Assembly: GCA_033812595.1 (NCBI GenBank)
Contig: JAPXTJ010000100.1
Coordinates: 1-12,270, forward strand
Reading direction: 5' to 3'
DNA length: 12,270 nt
Source: JADLGF01 sp020849415
Lineage (GTDB): Bacteria; Chloroflexota; Chloroflexia; Thermomicrobiales; UBA6265
Below the pieces are notes generated by a model that saw only the letters and a program-made list of their open reading frames with translations, made no database searches and was not told where the DNA came from. Numbering within the stretch: position 1 is the stretch's first letter; each line of letters opens with the position of its first letter. Positions 7,108-12,270 of the stretch are shown in pieces. The position numbers and the translations under genes are program-made.

Positions 7108-7284
7108 CCGGGTATCGGTCGTATCGCGTCTCAAGGCACCACGAGATTCCAAGCCTTTCGATCCTGACCGCTCACATGACTGAGCACTAACGCCGGGCGT
7201 CAGGCACCTGCGGGGTCGAGGGACCGCTCACCTGCGAGCCCCGGCGTTCAGGCCGGGGTTTCCCGAGCGCTGAGCACTCGATCA
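7108..7284. other. Intergenic gap with palindrome and direct repeats
   Basis: No gene is seen here. There is a 7-bp GC-rich hairpin (arms 7239-7245 and 7252-7258, 6-base loop) starting 27 bases after the second permease gene ends, without a T-run. Two short direct repeats recur: GACCGCTCAC at 7166-7175 and 7222-7231, and TGAGCACT at 7181-7188 and 7271-7278. The pattern looks like a partly duplicated intergenic palindromic element. I found no convincing promoter for the enzyme gene here, so readthrough from the transporter genes is possible. Confidence 0.5.
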
Positions 7285-8154
7285 TCACCCCTTCAACCCA
7301 CCCTGCGTCAGCCCCTCGATGAACCGGCGTTGGAGCAGCAGGAACGTGGCGATGATCGGGAAGATCATCATCAATGCGCCGGCGCTCGTCAGGGCCCAGT
7401 TGCGGCTGAACTGGGCGGTGAAGTTGTAGTAGCTCGTGACCACCGTGAAGAGTTTCTGATCGGTCAGGAAGACCGTTGCCAGCAGGAATTCGTTCCAGAC
7501 CGCCAGCGACACCACCAGTCCGACCGTGAGAAAACCGGGCCAGGCAAGCGGCGCCACGATGCCGGTGAAGATGCGGAATTCGCCGGCGCCATCGACCCGG
7601 GCGGCATCCTCGAAATCACGCGGCAGCTGCACCATATACGAGCGGAGCAGGAAGATGGCGAATGGTGCGTTCGTCGCGATGTAGATGAGAGCCAGGCCAG
7701 GCAGACTGTTCGTCAGCCCGAGCCGGTTCCAGAGGAAGAACAGTGGCACCAGAAAGAGCTGCAGCGGCACGCTCGCCCCAACCAGCAGGTAGAGCATCAC
7801 CAACCCCGATCCGGGAAGATCGAGTTTGGCCAGGCTGTACGCCGCCATGCCACCGAGCAGCAGCACGCCGCTGACCGTCATCAGCACCAGCAAGCCGCTG
7901 TTCCCCATGGTGGCGGAGAACCGGCCGATTTCCCACGCATCCGGGAAGTTCTGCCAAACGAAGCTTTCCGGGAATCCGAGCGGGTTTCGCCCGAGTTCGG
8001 CCTGGGTCTTGAGCGAATTGAAGACCAGGATCACCATCGGACCCAGGGCAAATGCAACCAGCAGGAGCAGGACGCTGTGATTCAGCAGAAGCGATACGCC
8101 CCGCCGGCGACCGATTCTCTTTGGGGTGCGCTCCGTCGCCGGATTGGCGCTCAT
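7285..8154 (-). CDS. Carbohydrate ABC transporter permease (MalG-like, CUT1)
   Basis: A 289-residue integral membrane protein with about six transmembrane segments, for example around 25-47, 87-108, 119-140 and 155-172. The conserved cytoplasmic EAA loop is at about 182-206 (EDAARVDGAGEFRIFTGIVAPLAWP), where the transport ATPase docks. The C-terminus FIEGLTQGGLKG is typical of MalG-type permeases. I chose the ATG at 8154 because it makes the classic ATGA overlap with the upstream permease stop; an ATG three codons earlier (8163) directly abuts GGAGAGG and is less likely. The overlap implies translational coupling and a permease heterodimer. Confidence 0.93.
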   Translation of the reverse strand: MSANPATERTPKRIGRRRGVSLLLNHSVLLLLVAFALGPMVILVFNSLKTQAELGRNPLGFPESFVWQNFPDAWEIGRFSATMGNSGLLVLMTVSGVLLLGGMAAYSLAKLDLPGSGLVMLYLLVGASVPLQLFLVPLFFLWNRLGLTNSLPGLALIYIATNAPFAIFLLRSYMVQLPRDFEDAARVDGAGEFRIFTGIVAPLAWPGFLTVGLVVSLAVWNEFLLATVFLTDQKLFTVVTSYYNFTAQFSRNWALTSAGALMMIFPIIATFLLLQRRFIEGLTQGGLKG

Positions 8155-9089
8155 ATCTCCCATCCTCTCCGGCGCAGCAGCACGAATATGCTGATGATGA
8201 TGCCGACAAAGACACTCATGGTGAGCCCGATAGCCGAGGCGTAGCCGGCCTCGAACCGTTGGATGGCGTTCTTCACAACCAGGCTCGCGAGAACTTCGGA
8301 GGATCCGGCCGGACCGCCTTGCGTCAGAATCCAGACGTAGTCGAAGGTCAGGAATGACCAGATAGCGGTCATCAGAACCATGAAGACGAGCGTCGGACGG
8401 ATGCCGGGGATGGTCACATCCCGGAATTCCTGCCAGCGGTTCGCCCCATCGAGCCGAGCTGCTTCATAGAGATCCTGCGAGATGTTCTGCATCGAGGCGA
8501 GAAAGAGGACCATCAAGAAGCCCCACCAGTGCCAGTTATCGACAAAGGCGATGGCGGGCAGCACCGTTTTCGGGTCGCCCAGAAAGGCCCGGTCGAACCC
8601 GCTGATGCCCCACTCGGAGAGTTGCGCACCAACACCGCGATCGGGGTGCATGAGGTTGCGCCAGATACTGGCGGTGATCACACTCGGAAGGACGTAGGGC
8701 AGGAAGAGGGTGAGCCGGTAGAAGAGTGCTCCCCGCTTGATCGGAGCCAGAAGAGAGGCCGCGGTGAGCGCCATTGCCATCGGAAGCGTCAGGAAGATCC
8801 CGAGCCAGAGCAGGTTGTTGCGGAAGGCAACCCGAAACGAGCGATCCTCCAGGAGGAGCCGGCGAAAATTGTCGAGTCCGATGAATCTTGCTTCGCCGAC
8901 GCCGCTCCATTCGGTCATCGAGTAATAGACGGATGAAATAGCCGGCCCCAGCACCACCGAGACGTTGATCAGCAAGATCGGGAGCACGAAGAGCCAGGGC
9001 ACAATCTTGCGCCGGAAGAAGAGGGTTTGCCAGAAGCGCACCTTCGGGTGTGTCACCGTGAGGTCTAGCCGGGGGTTGGCTGCGGACAT
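8151..9089 (-). CDS. Carbohydrate ABC transporter permease (MalF/UgpA-like, CUT1)
   Basis: A 312-residue inner-membrane permease that pairs with the next gene. The first transmembrane segment is about 29-52 after a basic N-terminus. Further segments follow near 94-115, 124-143, 182-202 and 235-256, with a last one at about 288-305. The EAA loop is at 208-232 (YEAARLDGANRWQEFRDVTIPGIRP). Length and layout fit UgpA/LacF-type permeases rather than the longer MalF. It starts 60 bases after the binding-protein gene, beyond a hairpin, and has only a weak GGAG 11 bases before its ATG, which may mean lower expression than the binding protein. Confidence 0.93.
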   Translation of the reverse strand: MSAANPRLDLTVTHPKVRFWQTLFFRRKIVPWLFVLPILLINVSVVLGPAISSVYYSMTEWSGVGEARFIGLDNFRRLLLEDRSFRVAFRNNLLWLGIFLTLPMAMALTAASLLAPIKRGALFYRLTLFLPYVLPSVITASIWRNLMHPDRGVGAQLSEWGISGFDRAFLGDPKTVLPAIAFVDNWHWWGFLMVLFLASMQNISQDLYEAARLDGANRWQEFRDVTIPGIRPTLVFMVLMTAIWSFLTFDYVWILTQGGPAGSSEVLASLVVKNAIQRFEAGYASAIGLTMSVFVGIIISIFVLLRRRGWEI

Positions 9090-9113
9090 CGATCCAGGAT
9101 CTCCAGGGCGAAC

Positions 9114-9140
9114 CCGGGAAGCGCCGCTGGCGCTTCCCGG
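9114..9140 (-). promoter_or_regulatory. Intercistronic hairpin between binding-protein and permease genes
   Basis: A perfect 12-bp GC-rich stem (arms 9114-9125 and 9129-9140) with a 3-base loop starts 9 bases after the binding-protein stop. In several sugar transport operons, such as malE-malF, a structure in this place protects the upstream mRNA segment or partly stops transcription, so the binding protein is made in excess. The structure is seen; its role is inferred from position. No T-run follows. Confidence 0.6.
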
Positions 9141-9149
9141 ACTGGTCGA

Positions 9150-10538
9150 TTAGGAACGCGCGGGCAGCGGCGGCACATCGCCCGCCGCAAGTTCCGGATC
9201 GAAGACCGACTGCATTTCAGCCAGGAAGTCTTCGACCGAGAGATCGCCGGCCCAGACACGTTCGATGTTCTCGATCAGGAACGTGATCGTTTTCGGCGGG
9301 AAGAAAGTCCAGGTGGTATAGCCGTAGTTGCCGGCCGCCGAAGCATCAGCAACCGCGTTGATCATCGCGGCCTGGCGAGCATCGATGCCTTCCAGCAGTT
9401 CTTCGGGAATACTGACCGGCGCCGGCCCCATCCCGCAGACCGAAACGGCGATGCCCTGCGCTTCGGGCGAAAACCAGTAGTTGAGGAATTCAGCGGAAGC
9501 CTCGGGCGCCGCCGTGCGCGCGTTGATCGAATAGGTCGAACCGATGCCGAGATCGAAGATATCGGTGCCATCGGTCGAGGGAAATGGCGCCCATCCCCAC
9601 TCCTGCCCCGATTCCTCGAAGAACATCATGGCATCGCTGAAGAACCAGGTGCCCTCGATCTTCATCGCTGAATCGCCGTAGGCGAGCGATGACGCCGTGT
9701 CGGCGCTGGCGCCGGTGTAGTATCGATCGAGTCCGCCGTAGAACCAGCCATTCTGCTGCATATCGTTCAGCTTCGAGATGGCATCGACGAATGCGGGATC
9801 GGTCCACTGCGCTTCGCCGGTCAGAGCGGCGTAAACAAGGTCGGGGCCCGCCAGCTGATTCAGCCATTCGCCGACGAACCACTCGTTGGCGGGGCGCCAC
9901 TCCTGATTCCCGTGCGCAAACGGGATGAGGCCAGCATCCTGAACAGCCTGTGAGAGCGTGATCAGCTCATCCATGGTGTTGGGTACTTCCCAGCCATGCT
10001 CGTCGAAGAGGGTGGCGTTGTACCAGAGGACGAGCGATTCAACCTCGTGCGGGATGCTGTAGATCGAACCGTCGACGCGGCCGAGATCGAGCGCCCACGG
10101 CAACACCGTCTGATCCCAACCGTGCGCGGCAGCCGCTTCGTCGAGATTGAGCAGCTGACCCGCCTTGGCGAGTTCCATCACGTAGGTCGGGCCGGGAGTA
10201 ACCACAATATCCGGGCCGGCGCCACCGGCAAGCGCCGTTTGGGTAGCGGTCCAGCCGTTCGGTTGCATGGTCGCCTCGACCTGGGTGCCGCCCTGCGCGT
10301 TGAACGGGTTGACGATATTGTCGATCAAGCATTGGGCTGTTTCCGCCCCGCCGGTGGTATCGAACCAGAAGGTGATATTCGCCCCGTCCTGGGCAGCTAC
10401 TCCGGAGGAACTGGATAGCGCCGCGCCGGAGATGACGCCGGCTGAAGCGAGCGCGGCGCCGCCCTTGATGGCGGTACGGCGCGAGGCGCGCCGGGCCATT
10501 GCCCGGGAAAGAGCGTCGAAGGTGTCATTCGAGGACAT
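9150..10538 (-). CDS. Tat-exported sugar ABC transporter substrate-binding protein (family 1)
   Basis: A 462-residue extracytoplasmic binding protein that would deliver a sugar to the two permeases. The N-terminus has a twin-arginine motif (SRRTAIK, 19-25), a small-residue hydrophobic stretch (26-46) and a likely signal peptidase I site after VAA (47-49). There is no lipobox cysteine. The mature part begins with ITFWFD, a typical first strand of family-1 binding proteins, and is rich in Trp/Tyr near the expected binding cleft (for example around 190-270). I chose the ATG at 10538 because it places the Tat signal correctly; an upstream GTG at 10625 would add 29 non-protein-like residues. GGGGAG lies 11 bases before the ATG. 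The ligand cannot be read from sequence. Confidence 0.92.
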   Translation of the reverse strand: MSSNDTFDALSRAMARRASRRTAIKGGAALASAGVISGAALSSSSGVAAQDGANITFWFDTTGGAETAQCLIDNIVNPFNAQGGTQVEATMQPNGWTATQTALAGGAGPDIVVTPGPTYVMELAKAGQLLNLDEAAAAHGWDQTVLPWALDLGRVDGSIYSIPHEVESLVLWYNATLFDEHGWEVPNTMDELITLSQAVQDAGLIPFAHGNQEWRPANEWFVGEWLNQLAGPDLVYAALTGEAQWTDPAFVDAISKLNDMQQNGWFYGGLDRYYTGASADTASSLAYGDSAMKIEGTWFFSDAMMFFEESGQEWGWAPFPSTDGTDIFDLGIGSTYSINARTAAPEASAEFLNYWFSPEAQGIAVSVCGMGPAPVSIPEELLEGIDARQAAMINAVADASAAGNYGYTTWTFFPPKTITFLIENIERVWAGDLSVEDFLAEMQSVFDPELAAGDVPPLPARS

Positions 10539-10691
10539 GGTTCGCTTCACTCCCCGGCATCGTGGCGGAATACCTGACGCCCAGATCCGCCGCCGATGCC
10601 ATGTATCATCCCTGCCGCCCGGCACACTCCGGGCAACGAACCGGTAGTGAGAATGGTCTGGTAGCGCGTTCCTCCTTTCACGTTGTCCGGC
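10539..10691. other. Gap between lacI-like and binding-protein genes
   Basis: A 153-base gap with no gene. A perfect AAAGGAGG (minus strand, 10671-10678) lies 14 bases after the repressor stop, with no ATG, GTG or TTG at a usable distance. A 6-bp stem (GCCCGG/CCGGGC, about 10619-10636) follows. I see no good copy of the operator found upstream of the repressor gene and no clear promoter, so the transporter genes may be cotranscribed with the repressor or use an unrecognised promoter here. Confidence 0.4.
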
Positions 10692-11726
10692 TCAGGCCGA
10701 CGAACGCACGATCAACTCGACCCGATGATCGAGTCGGCGACCTTCCGCAGGCGCATCGCCGGCGAGGCGCGAGAGCAGGAACTCGGCGGCCAACTGGCCG
10801 AGTTCCTCGGTGAACTGGGTGACAGTAGTAAGGGGCGGATGCACGATCCGGGCCGCCGGAATGTCATCGAAGCCGACGATGGCGATATCGTCCGGTACCC
10901 GCAGACCCCGTTCCCTGAGCGCGATCAGCGCGCCGAACGCCATCAGATCGTTGACCGAGAAAACGGCGGTCGGAAGCGGTTCGACGGTGAGCAGTTCCTT
11001 CATCGCCGCGTAGCCGCCCGCTTCCTGAAAATCGCCGCGGCGAATGAGCAGATCGTCAGCCGGCAGATCGTGCGCGGCGAGTGCTTTCCGATACCCGAGT
11101 ACCCGATCGTCACTCGGCGGGGTACCGGCGATGCCGGCGATGACGCCGATGCGCGTGTGGCCCTGCCGGACCAGGTAGTCGACCGCCAGCCGCGCGCCCC
11201 GTTCGGTATCGACGCGGACGAAATCGACCCCGATCTCCATCAGTTCCGGATCGGGTGTCGAGACGAGACTGATCGAGACGCCCGATTCGACGACGCCCCG
11301 GATCAGCTCGCGGTGTTTGAAAAAGGGGACCATGACCGCGCCATCGGCGTGGCCGCGCAGCAAACCCCGGAGCGCTCGCTCTTCCTTTTCGAAGACACCA
11401 TCGGTATTGGAGACGAGCAGATCGTAGCCCCGGGCTTCGGCCAGCCGCTGTACACCCCGTTCGAGCGCTGGATAAAAGGGATTGGCGATATCGGCAATGA
11501 TCGAGGCGATCGTCATCGTCCGGCTGGTGCGGAGTGATCGGGCGGCGCGGTGCGGCACGTACCCGAGTTCATCGATGGCGGCCAGTACCCGCAGGCGGGT
11601 TTCCTCAGCCACCTCGGCATGGCGGTTATTGAGCACGTAGGAAACGATCGCCTGCGAGACACCGGCGAGCCGGGCGACATCCGCCTGGGTTGGACGCTTG
11701 CGGGTGGTGCTCGATGCGAACGACAC
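10692..11726 (-). CDS. LacI-family transcriptional regulator
   Basis: A 344-residue sugar-responsive repressor. The N-terminal HTH at about 12-34 (TQADVARLAGVSQAIVSYVLN) is followed by a hinge helix, YVPHRAARSLRT (56-67), whose Leu65 matches the residue that wedges into the central CpG of LacI-type operators. A periplasmic-binding-protein-like effector domain fills about 70-335 (IIADIANPFYPALERG, GFDDIPAARIVHPPLTTV). The start is GTG at 11726, with GGGGG 5 bases upstream. It is the first gene of the sugar locus, and an operator-like palindrome lies 32 bases upstream. It likely represses itself and perhaps the transporter genes, with the imported sugar or a derivative as inducer. Confidence 0.93.
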   Translation of the reverse strand: MSFASSTTRKRPTQADVARLAGVSQAIVSYVLNNRHAEVAEETRLRVLAAIDELGYVPHRAARSLRTSRTMTIASIIADIANPFYPALERGVQRLAEARGYDLLVSNTDGVFEKEERALRGLLRGHADGAVMVPFFKHRELIRGVVESGVSISLVSTPDPELMEIGVDFVRVDTERGARLAVDYLVRQGHTRIGVIAGIAGTPPSDDRVLGYRKALAAHDLPADDLLIRRGDFQEAGGYAAMKELLTVEPLPTAVFSVNDLMAFGALIALRERGLRVPDDIAIVGFDDIPAARIVHPPLTTVTQFTEELGQLAAEFLLSRLAGDAPAEGRRLDHRVELIVRSSA

Positions 11727-11758
11727 GATGCCCCCGAAGTTGAATCGAACACTTGGAA

Positions 11759-11772
11759 CTTATGCGTATAAG
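11759..11772. promoter_or_regulatory. LacI-type operator, central CpG
   Basis: CTTATGCGTATAAG is a 14-base palindrome with 6 of 7 pairs matched and CG at the centre, the hallmark of LacI-family operators. It covers a TTATAC -10-like element (minus strand, 11766-11771) in front of the lacI-like gene. A consensus TTGACA (11793-11798) lies 21 bases from that -10, longer than usual. Autorepression is inferred. Confidence 0.6.
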
Positions 11773-12175
11773 GAAGCACGTTCGCCGGAAAATGTCAAGA
11801 CAACCGGGCTGGTGGCACAAGGGCTCGTTGCAGTCAGACTCTTTTGCTCGAAGCTCATGGCTACAGCGGCGGTCGACAGTGTTGTTTCCCGATAGCCGCC
11901 ACCAAACCCGTCGATCTGATGAAGGAAAAAGCCGACGCGAAGCGACGTTACGCGTGGAGACGGCGCGGATTCGCTCGGCCGCTTCGCGTCGAACTCCTCG
12001 GTCTCTGCTGTGAAAAAGCCACTCACCTATCCAGCGAACAACCCGTCACTCAGAGCCCGCAGGCGAAGAGTCTTCCGCAAAGCGGCGGTGCATCACCGCA
12101 CCGTGTCCTGGCGGAGGGCCGCTTCGCGGAAGACTCCTCGATCCCTGCTCTGAAAAAGACCACGCTCAAGGTGGG
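11773..12175. repeat. Two related imperfect palindromic (REP-like) repeats in a non-coding stretch
   Basis: No convincing gene lies here. Copy 1 has a perfect 12-bp inverted repeat (11933-11944 with 11980-11991). Copy 2 has a 19-bp inverted repeat with one mismatch (12068-12086 with 12118-12136) enclosing a 6-bp hairpin with a CAT loop (12085-12099). The right arms and their flanks are direct repeats of each other: 11977-12018 and 12117-12158 match at 35 of 42 positions, both with CTCCTCG, CTGCT and TGAAAAAG. Such palindromes are commonly dispersed through intergenic DNA. Confidence 0.7.
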
Positions 12176-12270
12176 CTACCCCACTGGCTTCAACATCACC
12201 GTGTGTCCGAGCTGCTCCAGTCTCCGCACCAGCCGCTCCTCCTCGCTTCGTTCCGGTTGACGCCGGACGC
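12176..12270 (-). CDS. C-terminal fragment of a gene entering from the right (possible transposase)
   Basis: The minus-strand frame ending in TAG at 12176-12178 is open to the window edge (about 30 residues). It ends with EEERLVRRLEQLGHTVMLKP then VG: a charged amphipathic helix, then a beta strand. This looks like a genuine protein tail, and the pattern LxxLGxxVxLxP resembles the C-termini of some IS transposases. The family cannot be named from so little, and the call as coding is moderate. Confidence 0.4.
   Translation of the reverse strand, partial: VRRQPERSEEERLVRRLEQLGHTVMLKPVG

Noticed and set aside
7330..8244. 304-residue open frame on the plus strand
   Set aside because: Gln/Glu/Arg-rich shadow of a membrane permease gene; the complement has clear transmembrane segments and the EAA loop.
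11844..12260. 138-residue open frame on the plus strand
   Set aside because: It runs through the palindromic repeats and has no domain-like pattern; the region is better read as repeats plus an incoming minus-strand gene tail.

Overview
This is a GC-rich window with dense coding, mostly on the minus strand. No rRNA or marker protein is present, so taxonomy is inferred. The large LuxR-type NB-ARC/TPR regulator, the Tat-exported sugar-binding protein, the ADP-ribosylglycohydrolase-fold enzyme in a sugar locus, and intergenic palindromes and heptads together suggest Chloroflexota, perhaps the Thermomicrobia. An actinobacterial or other GC-rich origin is not excluded.

Left part (1-2161). Positions 1-154 are a tandem array of 22 heptads, followed by four inverted heptads at 200-227. 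The only intact plus-strand gene (525-1139) encodes a protein with the signature motifs of the NpmA/KamB family of 16S rRNA A1408 N1-methyltransferases, which confer pan-aminoglycoside resistance. An 11-bp hairpin abuts its ribosome binding site. Its stop codon overlaps that of a convergent gene (1136-2161) encoding a seven-repeat HAF-type, propeller-like protein of unknown role. A 15-bp perfect hairpin inside the tail of the convergent gene could terminate the methyltransferase transcript.

Middle (2277-4915). A large ATPase-TPR-LuxR transcriptional regulator lies here. A perfect 20-bp palindrome follows its 3' end, upstream of the HAF gene. A 19-bp hairpin separates it from the sugar locus.

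Right part (4932-11772). This is a carbohydrate uptake locus, all on the minus strand and read from right to left: LacI-family repressor, Tat-exported family-1 solute-binding protein, two CUT1-type permeases with a 4-base ATGA overlap, then a two-domain enzyme with an ADP-ribosylglycohydrolase-fold N-terminus and a beta-rich, lectin-like C-terminus. No transport ATPase is present, so a shared ATPase elsewhere is implied. A LacI-type operator with a central CpG lies just upstream of the lacI-like gene, suggesting autoregulation. A hairpin between the binding-protein gene and the first permease gene may set their expression ratio. The likely logic is that substrate enters by the ABC importer and is hydrolysed by the ADP-ribosylglycohydrolase-like enzyme. 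The substrate is unknown and may be a riboside or another N/O-glycoside.

Right edge (11773-12270). A non-coding stretch carries two related imperfect palindromic repeats of a dispersed, REP-like kind. A truncated minus-strand reading frame enters from the right and may be the C-terminus of a transposase.
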